A stretch of DNA of 64,000 nt from Colimorpha_A sp045540115 (GTDB lineage: Bacteria > Bacillota > Clostridia > Oscillospirales > CAG-272), in NCBI GenBank assembly GCA_045540115.1, contig JAZQGR010000056.1, positions 11,366 to 75,365 of the forward strand, written 5' to 3'. The notes under the pieces are model-generated. The model was given only the letters and a program-made list of their open reading frames with translations. It was not told the origin of the DNA and did no database searches. How positions within the stretch are numbered: position 1 is the stretch's first letter; each line of letters starts with the position of its first letter. This document shows positions 49,596 to 57,932 of the stretch, piece after piece. Made by a program: the position numbers and the translations under genes.

Positions 49596-49624
49596 ATTAT
49601 ACCCACGATGATTCCCTTTGTCAA
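49596..49624 (-). promoter_or_regulatory. Sigma-A promoter of uxuA-uxuB
   Basis: TTGACA and TATAAT on the minus strand are separated by 17 bp, 31 bp before the uxuA start. A full consensus match. Confidence 0.93.
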
Positions 49625-49653
49625 CTTTTTTGAAGAATTAATTTAAAACATTG

Positions 49654-49680
49654 AAAAAGGGCTCATAAAACGAGCCCTTA
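49654..49680 (-). terminator. Terminator of the sugar isomerase gene
   Basis: The stem AAGGGCTC/GAGCCCTT at 49657-49679 is followed on the minus strand by TTTTTCAATG. It separates the isomerase transcript from uxuA. Confidence 0.85.
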
Positions 49681-49699
49681 ACGTAATTTATTTGCAATA

Positions 49700-50614
49700 T
49701 TATGCGTTTTCGTAGATATCGGAAAGGTATCTTCCGACAGCGGCGAGGTAATCCATGCCTGCGGGAACTATCTCGACCGGGCCGGGGATAACGACCTCGA
49801 AATTAAGAACGCCCTTGTATCCGATCTCCTTGAGCGCCTTCATAAGTGCGGTCCAGTCCATCTTAAGAGGCTTCCACGACATTCCCTCGGGAGCCTGACG
49901 GTGTGCGAAGGGAATTGTGTGAAGGTCGCAAAGACCGTCGTTATCGTGAACGTGGAGGCAGACGAGTTTGTCGCCGCAGATGCGGACCATCTCGACGGGA
50001 TCGTCCTGAGTGAGAAGTCCGTGTCCGACGTCAACGCAGATCTTGAAGCGGTCGCCGAGAATTTCGCACGCCTTTACCATTTCCTCTGCACGGGAGAAGA
50101 TGGTAGGGCAGATGTGACCGAAAACGGTGTCAACGTTCCACATATTCTCGATGCAGCAGTAAACGTCGTACTTTTCGAGGCAGGGAATGAGCTTTTTGTA
50201 AAGATCGATAACTGCGGGGAAGGTCTCTTCCTCCATAACGTCGTACTTTCTGCGGACGTCGATGATCGGATGAGTTACGCAGTGCTGGGAGCCGAGGTAG
50301 TGGCAAGCCTTGATGGAGCACTCGATTCTCTTTATGATCTCCTCCTCGCTTGAGTAGTAGCGGGGGTGACCGTCGAAGGCGGAATGGATCTGGAAGATCT
50401 TGATTCCGACGGAGTCTGCTTTCTCACGAAGGTCGGTGAAGTAGTCCTTTATCGCCTCGTCGGTCCAATTGTCGATACCGCCGAGGAAGTCGGAGCCGCG
50501 GTCAAAGAAAGGCTCCATCGAAAGGTCGATTCCGTCAAATCCCGACGCCTTGAGCTGCTTGAACATTGCAAATTCGTCGCCGAGGCAACGCTGTCTTATC
50601 ATTGAAAGCTTCAT
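49700..50614 (-). CDS. Sugar phosphate isomerase/epimerase family protein
   Basis: A 304-residue TIM-barrel protein of the xylose-isomerase-like (AP_endonuc_2) family. The metal-binding residues are spread over HSAFDGHPR, THPIID, YCCIENMWN, ICVDVGHGLL, CLHVHDNDG and LNFEVV. It resembles tagatose/psicose epimerases and IolE/IolI-like enzymes. The neighbouring uxuAB suggests a hexuronate-linked sugar, but it has its own promoter and terminator, so this is only a hint. GGAGAAAC precedes ATG 50614. Confidence 0.85.
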   Translation of the reverse strand: MKLSMIRQRCLGDEFAMFKQLKASGFDGIDLSMEPFFDRGSDFLGGIDNWTDEAIKDYFTDLREKADSVGIKIFQIHSAFDGHPRYYSSEEEIIKRIECSIKACHYLGSQHCVTHPIIDVRRKYDVMEEETFPAVIDLYKKLIPCLEKYDVYCCIENMWNVDTVFGHICPTIFSRAEEMVKACEILGDRFKICVDVGHGLLTQDDPVEMVRICGDKLVCLHVHDNDGLCDLHTIPFAHRQAPEGMSWKPLKMDWTALMKALKEIGYKGVLNFEVVIPGPVEIVPAGMDYLAAVGRYLSDIYENA

Positions 50615-50653
50615 AGTGTTTCTCCATTCAAAATAGAAAGTTTCTGTAACCTA

Positions 50654-50682
50654 ATTATAAAATAGAGGATAAAAAAAGTCAA
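50654..50682 (-). promoter_or_regulatory. Sigma-A promoter of the isomerase gene
   Basis: TTGACT and TATAAT on the minus strand are separated by 17 bp, about 40 bp before the start codon. Confidence 0.9.
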
Positions 50683-50773
50683 CCGATTTTGGAGTTAAAA
50701 GCCAAAAAACGAGGTCGACATTACGATATAATATGAGCAATCGGCACGAAAAATTCTTTTTTTAAAAAAAGTG

Positions 50774-50802
50774 TTGACAAAAGCTTATGGGTGTGGTATA
50801 AT
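50774..50802 (+). promoter_or_regulatory. Sigma-A promoter of the tRNA pair
   Basis: A perfect TTGACA - 17 bp - TATAAT promoter with a TGTGG extension, 35 bp before tRNA-Met. Confidence 0.95.
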
Positions 50803-50837
50803 CTTTAAGCGCTTTCGGTGGAAAGCAAAATTGATAT

Positions 50838-50914
50838 GGCGGAGTAGCTCAGTTGGCTAGAGCAACCGGTTCATACCCGGTAGGTCATGGGTTCAAGTCC
50901 AATCTCCGCTACCA
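50838..50914 (+). tRNA. tRNA-Met (anticodon CAT, elongator)
   Basis: The cloverleaf has acceptor GGCGGAG paired with CTCCGCT (one G-T pair), D-arm GCTCAGTTGGCTAGAGC, anticodon loop TTCATAC with anticodon CAT, T-loop GGTTCAAGTCC and encoded CCA. The anticodon stem ACCGG/CCGGT lacks the three consecutive GC pairs of initiator tRNA, so I call it elongator. The T-stem has one G-A mismatch. Confidence 0.92.
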
Positions 50915-50989
50915 GGCCCGTTGGTCAAGCGGCTAAGACACCGCCCTTTCACGGCGGTAACACGAGTTCGATTCTCGTACGGGTCACCA
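50915..50989 (+). tRNA. tRNA-Glu (anticodon TTC)
   Basis: Begins directly after the CCA of tRNA-Met. Acceptor GGCCCGT pairs with ACGGGTC, anticodon loop CTTTCAC gives TTC, T-arm ACGAGTTCGATTCTCGT, CCA encoded. Followed at once by a terminator. Confidence 0.95.
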
Positions 50990-51029
50990 AAATGAAAAGA
51001 GGGATGCAAAGCATCCCTCTTTTCATTTT
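50990..51029 (+). terminator. Terminator of the tRNA pair
   Basis: The palindrome AAAATGAAAAGAGGGATGC/GCATCCCTCTTTTCATTTT with loop AAA directly follows the tRNA-Glu CCA. Its right arm is repeated twice more in the downstream tandem repeat. Confidence 0.85.
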
Positions 51030-51445
51030 GCCGATTCTACGAATTGACTCGGCGCGAAAGCGCAACGAGTTCGCATTTCCGCCGAAAGCACGACGTCCGC
51101 TCGCGAGACGTCTGCTCGGCGGGAAAATACTCGCCGAAGGCGAGATACTCGTCCGCGAAGCGGAGGGTCACGGGATGCAAAGCATCCCTCTTTTCATTTT
51201 GCCGATTCTACGAATCGACTCGGCGCGAAAGCGCAACGAGTTCGCATTTGAGCCGAAAGCCGTCCGGGAGCTCGCTCACAAGCGGCTCGGCGAAAAATAC
51301 TCGCCGAAGGCGAGATACTCGTCCGCGAAGCGGAGGGTCACGGGATGCAAAGCATCCCTCTTTTCATTTTGTCGATTCTACGAATCGACTCGGCGCGAAA
51401 GCGCAACGAGTTCGCATTTGAGCCGAAAGCCGTCCGGGAGCTTGC
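51001..51445. repeat. 170-bp tandem repeat of small hairpins, 2.6 copies
   Basis: Copy 1 is 51001-51171, copy 2 51172-51341 and a partial copy 3 51342-51445. Each starts with the terminator arm GGGATGCAAAGCATCCC and runs through CGATTCTACGAATCG, GGCGCGAAAGCGC, AACGAGTTCGC, CTCGCCGAAGGCGAG and GTCCGCGAAGCGGA, ending GAGGGTCAC, which matches the tRNA-Glu 3' end (ACGGGTCAC). Copies differ in the middle third. This fills the 479-bp gap to ddl. The frames crossing it are not credible genes. Confidence 0.88.
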
Positions 51446-51468
51446 AACACTTTTTCTCTGTTAACCCG

Positions 51469-52419
51469 TTAGCGATCGTTCGCGGTTTTCAGTATTTCCT
51501 CGCACAGCTCGGGGAAGGAGATTCCTGCCGTTTTTGCCGCGAGCGGAAGCAGGCTCGTTTCGGTCATTCCCGGCAGGGCGTTGACCTCGAGGCAGTAGAA
51601 AATTCCGCCCGAGAGGATGAAATCGACGCGGCAAAGCGCCAATGTTCCGACCGCCTTAGCGGCACGGAGTGCCGCCCTTTCAAGCCGAGTGGCTTCGGCT
51701 TTTGTAAGAGGAGCAGGGCAAATTTCGTCGGTTGCTCCGACGGTGTATTTGTTGCTGTAATCATAAAAACCGACCTTCGGTATGATTTCTATCGCGGGCA
51801 ATGCGCGTCCGTTCACTATTCCGACCGTAAGTTCGCGACCGACGAGCTTTTCTTCAATTACGACCTTTTTTTCAACCGAAAACGCGGTTTTGAGACCGAT
51901 CTCAAGCTCGTTTTCGTTCTCTGCAAAGGAAACTCCGACCGACGAGCCGCCACCGTTCGGCTTTATGACGCAGGGAAATCTGACAGATTTTTTGTCAAGG
52001 AGCCCGCCGTTTGTTAAGGACGTTCCGCGCGGAACGGTAATTCCCGATGCGCGCATTACGGTTTTCGAAAGCTCCTTATCCATGGCGACAGCACACGACA
52101 GATAATCTGCACCTGCACACGGGATACCGAAAAGATCAAGCGCGGCGCGGAAGCGCCCGTCCTCACCGACGCCGCCGTGGAGCGCCGGAAAAACAGCGTC
52201 GGCACGGGAACAAAGCTCGATTATGCCGTCACCTATTTCACGATACAAAAGCTCCCGCCTCGGCTTCGGAGGGAGACTGTCGGTCAGAATCCCGCCGCAA
52301 AGATCGGCAAGGATCACATCGTGCCCGCGGCTCCTCAACGCCTCGGCAACCATTTTCCCCGACGAAAGCGATACCTCGCGCTCAGGCGATAGTCCTCCGC
52401 AAATAACTGCAATTTTCAT
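51469..52419 (-). CDS. ddl: D-alanine--D-alanine ligase
   Basis: A 316-residue ATP-grasp enzyme that joins two D-Ala for peptidoglycan. The N-terminal ICGGLSPEREVSLSSG, the ATP-binding IKPNGGGSSVGVS and EEKLVGRELTVGI, and the C-terminal CRVDFIL, EVNALPGMTETSLLP are all intact. The length is slightly short but normal. It starts at ATG 52419 right behind a terminator-like hairpin that includes its AAAGGA, an unusual leader. It is downstream of the U32 peptidase on the minus strand. Confidence 0.95.
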   Translation of the reverse strand: MKIAVICGGLSPEREVSLSSGKMVAEALRSRGHDVILADLCGGILTDSLPPKPRRELLYREIGDGIIELCSRADAVFPALHGGVGEDGRFRAALDLFGIPCAGADYLSCAVAMDKELSKTVMRASGITVPRGTSLTNGGLLDKKSVRFPCVIKPNGGGSSVGVSFAENENELEIGLKTAFSVEKKVVIEEKLVGRELTVGIVNGRALPAIEIIPKVGFYDYSNKYTVGATDEICPAPLTKAEATRLERAALRAAKAVGTLALCRVDFILSGGIFYCLEVNALPGMTETSLLPLAAKTAGISFPELCEEILKTANDR

Positions 52420-52422
52420 AAT

Positions 52423-52465
52423 AAAAAAAGAAGTCCTTTCGATAATATCTTTGGACTTCTTTTTT
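52423..52465. promoter_or_regulatory. Terminator-like hairpin abutting the ddl start codon
   Basis: The stem AAAAAAAGAAGTCC/GGACTTCTTTTTT encloses TTTCGATAATATCTTT. On the minus strand its T run ends 3-4 nt before the ddl ATG, and the AAAGGA that could act as ribosome site is inside the right arm. It could terminate the U32 transcript, or serve as an attenuator for ddl. Confidence 0.7.
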
Positions 52466-52494
52466 CACGCTTTTGATTTGATTGTCGCGCCGCG

Positions 52495-52550
52495 TTATCT
52501 TGCCTTCCCCTGAGGGGAAGGCGAGACAAAGTGGCAAAGCTTTGCTATGT
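52495..52550. repeat. Partial A-type repeat
   Basis: CGTTATCTTGCCTTCCCCTGAGGGGAAGGC followed by AAAGTGGCAAAGC: only the first hairpin and linker remain, with no second hairpin or GATGAGG tail. Confidence 0.75.
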
Positions 52551-52558
52551 CACTTATG

Positions 52559-53794
52559 TTATCTTCTGATAATATCCCCAACTCCGACCTCAAACGGTAC
52601 CTTGAGTGAGAATTTCATAAGCGGATGAGGTGCGGACTCAATATCGTTTCCGTTTTCGTCCTTCATCTCCTCACAGACGAACGCGCGTCCGATCTTTCCG
52701 GGAGAAATGACCTCGACGGTCTCGCCCGACACTACCTTGTTTCTCTGAATAACAGTCGCGCTTCCACTCTCGGGATCGTAGCCCGATACAACGCCGACGT
52801 ACGCCTTTTCGCGCACGTAACCGCCCGTCGTTACCGTCTTGGAATCGGACATAGAATCGGCAAAATAATAGCCGGTGTCATATTCGCGGTGGCTGACGCT
52901 TTCAAGCTCGGTAAGGTAGTTCGGATCGTAAACGTAATTTTCGGGATCGCTTAAGTATTTATCGATCGCCATTCTGTACGTGTTTGCACAAACCGCCGTA
53001 TAGTAGGCGCTCTTCATTCTGCCCTCGATCTTGAAGCTGTCGATGCCGCTTTCCATAAGGGCGGGAATATGCTCGATCATGCACATATCCTTGCTCGACA
53101 TAATGAAGGTTCCGCGCTCGGTCTCGGCAATGGGGAGTGGCATATCAAGACGCTTTTCCTCTGCAATTTCGTACATATTGTAGTTCCAACGGCAGGGCTG
53201 AGCACACTGACCGCGGTTCGCGTCGCGTCCCGTAAAATGGTTTGAAAGCAGACATCTGCCGCTGTATGAGATGCACATCGAGCCGTGAATGAAGGTCTCA
53301 AGCTCAAGCTCGCGCGAGGTATCGCGGCGGATCGCCTTGATCTCCTCCATCGTGAGCTCGCGCGCAAGAACGACACGCTTACAGCCGAGGCGCAGATACT
53401 GCTCTGCGGCGGGAGCGGAAACGATGCTCGCCTGTGTTGACACGTGAATGTCGATCTCGGGAAGTATTTCCTTCACTGCCGCGATGACTCCGAGGTCAGC
53501 CGCGATGATCGCGTCGATCCCCGTATCGCCTACAGCGTAAAGGAAGGCGCGAAGCTCCTGATATTCGTAGCCGTGAGGCATTACGTTTACGGTCAGATAC
53601 GCCTTTGCGCCCTGCTTATGAGCAAGGGAAGCTCCTGCCTTGATTTCTTCCATTGTAAAGTTGTCTGCCGCCGAGCGCATTCCGAACGCTTTGCCCGCAA
53701 AATACACGGCATCGGCGCCGAAACGGAGGGCAGCCGCGAGCTTTTCGGGGTTGCCCGCAGGGAGCAGAAGCTCGGGTTTTTTGTTTTCTGTCAT
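52559..53794 (-). CDS. Peptidase U32 family protein
   Basis: A 411-residue U32 protein (TrhP/YrrO/RlhA-like). The family signature is ELETFIHGSMCISYSGRCLLS, with Cys residues C in GSMCISYSGRC and in GQCAQPCRW, which bind an iron-sulfur cluster in homologues. A C-terminal beta-barrel with GDIIRR ends it. In E. coli and Bacillus, members hydroxylate tRNA uridine 34 or 23S rRNA; which one acts here is not certain. The start MTENKKPELLLPAGNPEKL at 53794 fits. It lies just upstream of ddl. Confidence 0.9.
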   Translation of the reverse strand: MTENKKPELLLPAGNPEKLAAALRFGADAVYFAGKAFGMRSAADNFTMEEIKAGASLAHKQGAKAYLTVNVMPHGYEYQELRAFLYAVGDTGIDAIIAADLGVIAAVKEILPEIDIHVSTQASIVSAPAAEQYLRLGCKRVVLARELTMEEIKAIRRDTSRELELETFIHGSMCISYSGRCLLSNHFTGRDANRGQCAQPCRWNYNMYEIAEEKRLDMPLPIAETERGTFIMSSKDMCMIEHIPALMESGIDSFKIEGRMKSAYYTAVCANTYRMAIDKYLSDPENYVYDPNYLTELESVSHREYDTGYYFADSMSDSKTVTTGGYVREKAYVGVVSGYDPESGSATVIQRNKVVSGETVEVISPGKIGRAFVCEEMKDENGNDIESAPHPLMKFSLKVPFEVGVGDIIRR

Positions 53795-53819
53795 TATCTA
53801 TACCCTTATTATATGTGAT

Positions 53820-54689
53820 TTACGGCATTTTGCCAGCAGATGCGCACTTTTTGAAGGAGAAACCGTATCGTTTGGCGGCTGCCTCTGCCTTTGAGCCCGA
53901 CGGTGAATAGACCGTCAGCTTGTTCGAGCCGTGAAAAACGTTTTCTCCGATCATCGTGTTTTTCGGAATAAATATTTTCTCAAGCGAGGTGCAGGAGGAG
54001 AAGGAGTAATCTCCGAGCATTTCGATCCCGTTCGGAATAACGATTTCGGCAAGCGAGGTGCAGGAAGCGAAAGCATATTCGGAAATACGTTCAAGGCGTC
54101 GGCAAAATTCGATTTTTGTCAGTCGCTCACAGCCGTAGAAAACGTACTTTTCAACCGACGAAATACTCGACGGAAGCTTGACCTCAGTAAGACGCGTGCG
54201 GTAGAAGGCATAACGGTTGATCTCGGCAACCGAGTCGGGAAGATCTATCTTCTCGAGCGCGGAATCGCGGAACGCCGCCTGCGAAATTACCTCAACGCTG
54301 TTTCCGAGAATTATCTCCTTAAGCGCCGTGCAGCACTCAAAGGCGCTCTTTCCGATAACGATCACGGAATCGGGGAGCGTCACCTTCGTGACCGTTCCGT
54401 TTTCAAAAAAGGCATATTCGCCGATCAGCTTGACGGCAAGACCCATAAATGCCTCGGGAACGGTGACTTCCGTGTCCTTGCCCTTGTAAGAAACGATCTC
54501 GGAATAGGTCTCATAAATATTTATAACGAAATCGCCGTCCTCATAGCTCGTCGTCAGCTCCTCCTTTTCGGGAAGTCCGATTGTGACAACGGGCGGAAGC
54601 GGCTTTTCTTCCTTTTCGCCACCGAAGCAGGAGGCGAGTCCGAAAACGCATATCAGCGCAAGCAGTATTGAAATTATCTTTTTAGACAT
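53820..54689 (-). CDS. BspA-type leucine-rich-repeat lipoprotein
   Basis: A 289-residue surface lipoprotein. The signal peptide ends in a lipobox (FGLASC, C21). From about residue 70 it is a row of BspA-type leucine-rich repeats (FENGTVTKVTLPDSVIVIG, FECCTALKEIILGNSVEVIS, FRDSALEKIDLPDSVAEIN) of about 23 residues each, ending in VFHGSNKLTVYSPSGSK. These repeats bind proteins or surfaces in other Firmicutes and Bacteroidetes. The start ATG 54689 has AGAGGA. It is divergent from the lipoprotein gene at 54854. Confidence 0.92.
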   Translation of the reverse strand: MSKKIISILLALICVFGLASCFGGEKEEKPLPPVVTIGLPEKEELTTSYEDGDFVINIYETYSEIVSYKGKDTEVTVPEAFMGLAVKLIGEYAFFENGTVTKVTLPDSVIVIGKSAFECCTALKEIILGNSVEVISQAAFRDSALEKIDLPDSVAEINRYAFYRTRLTEVKLPSSISSVEKYVFYGCERLTKIEFCRRLERISEYAFASCTSLAEIVIPNGIEMLGDYSFSSCTSLEKIFIPKNTMIGENVFHGSNKLTVYSPSGSKAEAAAKRYGFSFKKCASAGKMP

Positions 54690-54793
54690 TGTGTTTTCCT
54701 CTTTTTGAATGTAAAAACAGTATATCACATTGTGACGAAAATAGCAATGGTTTTTTCCTGCCGCAAATTGTGATGAAAAAATGAACAAAATAC

Positions 54794-54822
54794 TTGCAAT
54801 ATTTGAACGTCGGTGCTATAAT
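54794..54822 (+). promoter_or_regulatory. Sigma-A promoter of the 178-residue lipoprotein
   Basis: TTGCAA and TATAAT are separated by 17 bp, 32 bp before the start codon. Confidence 0.85.
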
Positions 54823-54853
54823 TGAATTATCAAAATATTAAGGAGACGTTATT

Positions 54854-55390
54854 ATGAAACGCATTATCGCAATTCTTCTCACACTCGCTATGGCACTTTG
54901 CCTGTTTGCCTGCGACAGCGGCTCGGGATCAAACGGCGGCGACACCTACACGGGTGAGCTCGACGGCGCAAAGACTAAGCTCGTTGTAAACGGAAACAAG
55001 GCGACCTTCTCGATCTCCGAGACGATGGAGTTCGAGGAAGCTAAGGTTACGGTCGTACAGAAGATCTCGCAGACCGGTGTTATTGACAGTAACGAGGACG
55101 GAGTTCTCACGATCGTATTCAACAAGGCCGGCGCGACCGCTTCGATGTCCATGAAGATATCGGGAGCGGGTACAGCAGAATACAAAAAGGCGCTCAAGGC
55201 GCAGTTCGAAAGCCTGCCCGACGGCGTGTATAAGGACGCTATGCTCGGCGTTGCCGACGGAAAGACGCTCAATATGAAGTACGGCGACAAGTATTGGGAA
55301 GAGGTTGGCCCCGGCGCGGATTACGTTGTCGTTGTTAAGATCGATACCGCAAAGAAGACCTTTACCCAGATGGATTCCGGTATAGGCTGA
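54854..55390 (+). CDS. Small secreted lipoprotein of unknown function
   Basis: A 178-residue lipoprotein: signal peptide with LCLFAC (C20), a Gly/Ser spacer, then a beta-rich domain of repeated Thr/Val strands and a C-terminal KTFTQMDSGIG. I do not recognise the domain. AAGGAGACG precedes ATG 54854; a strong terminator follows, so it is monocistronic. Gene neighbours give no functional clue. Confidence 0.8.
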   Translation: MKRIIAILLTLAMALCLFACDSGSGSNGGDTYTGELDGAKTKLVVNGNKATFSISETMEFEEAKVTVVQKISQTGVIDSNEDGVLTIVFNKAGATASMSMKISGAGTAEYKKALKAQFESLPDGVYKDAMLGVADGKTLNMKYGDKYWEEVGPGADYVVVVKIDTAKKTFTQMDSGIG

Positions 55391-55405
55391 TAAGGAAATA
55401 ATAAT

Positions 55406-55437
55406 TACAGCTCCACGCAATGTGGAGCTGTTTTTGT
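55406..55437 (+). terminator. Terminator after the 178-residue lipoprotein
   Basis: The stem ACAGCTCCAC/GTGGAGCTGT is followed by TTTTTGTA. Confidence 0.92.
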
Positions 55438-55439
55438 AT

Positions 55440-55850
55440 ATTAATGTAACATCGTTTTGGCGCTACAAATAACGTGCCGAAGCATCGGGACGTCGTCTTG
55501 CCTTCCCCTTGGGGGGAAGGTAAGAGGTAAACCTCGGATGAGGTGTCCCAAGGGGATGTAACATCGTTTTGGTGCGGACAGTCGAGGACGCCTGTCCCTA
55601 CAAATAACGTGTCGAAGAATCGCCGCGTCGTTAGCCTTCCCCTTAGGGGAAGGGGGACCACCGAAGGTGGTGGATGAGGTGTACGGGAGGGATGTAACGT
55701 TGTTTTGTAACGGCGGGAGCAAGCCCCCGCCCTACAAATAACGTGCCGAAGCATCGGGACGTTGTCTTGCCTTCCCCTTGGGGGAAGGTAAGAGGTAAAC
55801 CTCGGATGAGGTGTCCCAAGGGGATGTAACATTGTTTTAAAACGGGAGGA
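55440..55850. repeat. Chain of four A/B repeats
   Basis: In the 506-bp gap: an A unit with CCTTCCCC/GGGGAAGG and GAGGTAAACCTC second stem; a GGACAGTCGAGG hairpin with CCTACAAATAACG tail; an A unit with ACCACC/GGTGGT; a B hairpin GGCGGGAGC/CCCGCC with CCTACAAATAACG tail; a second A unit with GAGGTAAACCTC. Linkers of the type ATGTAACATCGTTTTGGTGC recur between them. Two of the A units are near identical. Confidence 0.88.
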
Positions 55851-55851
55851 T

Positions 55852-55889
55852 AAAAATGATCCGTTGCGTTTTGCAACGGATCATTTTTT
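55852..55889 (-). terminator. Terminator of fba (shared hairpin)
   Basis: The stem AAAATGATCCGTTGC/GCAACGGATCATTTT closes fba. The same GATCCGTTGC/GCAACGGATC hairpin recurs in the array at 61216-61242. Confidence 0.9.
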
Positions 55890-55896
55890 ACCATAA

Positions 55897-56856
55897 TCAG
55901 TTCTTGTTATCGGAGCCGAGAACGTTGACGATCTTGTGAGCGACCATCTTCTTGACCTCGTCGCGACCGACCTTGAGATATTCTCTCGGGTCGAATGCGG
56001 AGGGATTCTCGGTGAATACGCGTCTGATACCTGCGGTCATAGCAAGACGGATATCGGAGTCGATATTGATCTTACAAACCGCCATCTTTGCTGCCTTGCG
56101 TAGCTGCTCCTCGGGGATACCGATAGCATCGGGCATCTTACCGCCGCGAGCATTGATCTCAGCTACGCACTCCTGTGCAACGGAGGAAGCGCCGTGAAGA
56201 ACGATCGGGAAGCCGGGAAGACGCTTTTCAACCTCTTCGAGAATGTCGAAGCGGAGCGGAGGGGGAACGAGGATTCCCTGTTCGTTTCTTGTGCACTGCT
56301 TGGGGGTGAACTTATATGCGCCGTGGGAGGTACCGATAGAGATAGCGAGAGAGTCAACGCCGGTTCTCGTTACGAAATCCTCAACCTCCTCGGGACGGGT
56401 GTAGGAGGACTGCTCTGCAACAACGTCGTCCTCAACGCCTGCAAGAACTCCGAGCTCGCCTTCTACTACAACGCCGTGAGCGTGTGCGTACTCAACTACC
56501 TTCTTGGTAAGAGCGATGTTGTCCTCATAAGCGTGATGAGAGCCGTCGATCATAACGGAGGTAAAGCCGCCGTCGATACAAGCCTTACAGATCTCGAAAT
56601 CTGCGCCGTGGTCGAGGTGGAGAGCTACGTCGATACCGGTGTCCTCAACTGCCGCCTTTGCGAGAGCCATGAGGTAAGCGTGCTTTGCGTACTTTCTTGC
56701 GCCTGCGGATACCTGAAGAACGACGGGAGAGTTAAGCTCGCCTGCTGCCTCGGTTATCGCCTGAACGATCTCCATGTTGTTAATGTTGAACGCGCCGACA
56801 GCGTAGCCGCCCTTGTATGCGTTCTCGAACATCTTCTTTGTTGTTACAAGTGCCAT
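55897..56856 (-). CDS. fba: Class II fructose-bisphosphate aldolase
   Basis: A 319-residue zinc aldolase of glycolysis. LHLDHGAD is the catalytic Asp and metal His block, VEGELGVLAG gives the metal Glu, and IVLHGASSV and CKINIDSDIR complete the active site. SIGTSHG is the phosphate loop. MALVTTKKMFENA at the N-terminus is typical of class IIB. AAAGGAAAAAA precedes ATG 56856. It is downstream of the 121-residue secreted protein gene and likely part of its transcript. Confidence 0.96.
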   Translation of the reverse strand: MALVTTKKMFENAYKGGYAVGAFNINNMEIVQAITEAAGELNSPVVLQVSAGARKYAKHAYLMALAKAAVEDTGIDVALHLDHGADFEICKACIDGGFTSVMIDGSHHAYEDNIALTKKVVEYAHAHGVVVEGELGVLAGVEDDVVAEQSSYTRPEEVEDFVTRTGVDSLAISIGTSHGAYKFTPKQCTRNEQGILVPPPLRFDILEEVEKRLPGFPIVLHGASSVAQECVAEINARGGKMPDAIGIPEEQLRKAAKMAVCKINIDSDIRLAMTAGIRRVFTENPSAFDPREYLKVGRDEVKKMVAHKIVNVLGSDNKN

Positions 56857-56896
56857 ATCTTTATTTTTTCCTTTCAGAAATAAATTATAAACGTCA

Positions 56897-57262
56897 TTAA
56901 GCGGGTCTTATCTCCGCATCCTCGGGGAGAAGCTCAATTCGCACGACCGAGCTTTTATACTCGGGGAAAATCTGCGTTACGAGGAAATCCTCAAGCTCGT
57001 CCGTGAGTTCGTAAACCTGAATATTAACCCAATCCTTGCCAACACCCAAAATCACGATTCCAAGCTCTGACATACGTTCTTCAAGGAGCAATTTTACGTG
57101 GTTCAGCTCATAGCTTGTGTAATTATTATAGTCGATATTGATAACCGTTCTGCCATTCTTACCGTCCGCATCGGTCGTGTTGGGGCGTTTTACGAAAGAA
57201 TGGGCAAAAACAAGGGCTGTACAGAACGCCGCGGAAAGGAGTAAAATCAAAAATTTCTTCAT
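56897..57262 (-). CDS. Small exported protein of unknown function
   Basis: A 121-residue protein with a signal or anchor segment (about residues 3-19, FLILLLSAAFCTALVFAHS), then an ordered domain with TVINIDYNNYTSYELNHVKLLL. I do not recognise the family. It could be lipid-modified or free, because no clear lipobox is seen. It has a consensus promoter and sits 41 bp upstream of fba. ATG 57262 has GAGGTG. Confidence 0.7.
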   Translation of the reverse strand: MKKFLILLLSAAFCTALVFAHSFVKRPNTTDADGKNGRTVINIDYNNYTSYELNHVKLLLEERMSELGIVILGVGKDWVNIQVYELTDELEDFLVTQIFPEYKSSVVRIELLPEDAEIRPA

Positions 57263-57332
57263 AATCAAACACCTCGCACATCGCAAAAGGGATTAAAACG
57301 ATTTTTGAAATCAAAGAACTTTTCTAACAATT

Positions 57333-57361
57333 ATTATACATTGATTTTCAAGAAAAATCAA
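57333..57361 (-). promoter_or_regulatory. Sigma-A promoter of the 121-residue protein and fba
   Basis: TTGATT and TATAAT on the minus strand are separated by 17 bp; the -10 box lies about 71 bp before the start codon. Confidence 0.85.
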
Positions 57362-57469
57362 CCCTAAATTATGAACGATTATACGAAAACTTGTTTTTTC
57401 TGCGTTTTGTAGTATGAGTTGTAATTTTTGAAGGTTTTTTAGTGGATTTTTATCCATTTGCGGTTCGTT

Positions 57470-57860
57470 TTCGCGCGGACAGTCGAGGCCGCCTGTCCCT
57501 ACAAACAACGCGACGAAGCTTTGCCGCGCCGTTAGCCTTCCCTTTGGGGAAGGGGGACCGCAGACGTTGCGTCTGCGGTGGATGAGGCGTAGGGCGGGGG
57601 CTTGCTCCCGCCGCTCCGAAGAAAAGTAACATTGTTTTTATACGGGAGGGGAAACCCCTCCCCTACAAAAGGTAGAGCGAACGTCGCATTACCTTCTCCA
57701 GCGGGAGAAGGGGGACCACCGAAGGTGGTGGATGAGGTGTTCCAAAAGTAAACTAACTAATTTGATATATAATCAGATTTTTCACCCGACACCTCATCCG
57801 CCTCGTTACACTCGGCACCTTCTCCCACTGGAGAAGGTATAATAACGCCCCGAAGATGCA
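57470..57860. repeat. Chain of A and B repeats with a head-to-head pair
   Basis: In the 727-bp gap: a GGACAGTC/GCCTGTCC hairpin, an A unit with CCGCAGACG/CGTCTGCGG, a GTAGGGCGGGGGCTTGCTCCCGCCG B-type hairpin, a GGGAGGGG/CCCCTCCC hairpin with CCTACAA tail (a variant B stem), an A unit with ACCACC/GGTGGT, and an inverted A unit with CCTCGTTACACTCGG. The last two face each other as at 12226. No gene. Confidence 0.85.
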
Positions 57861-57932
57861 CCACGCCCCACAAGCAACGCGATGCATATCCCGCAAGCGG
57901 TCGATCCTTCTTGCCCGCGCAAAAATTAAATA

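Noticed and set aside
50887..52017. 376-codon frame starting inside the tRNA-Met gene and crossing the tandem repeat into ddl
   Set aside because: It reads through tRNA genes and repeats and is antisense to ddl; the repeated peptide reflects the 170-bp DNA repeat.
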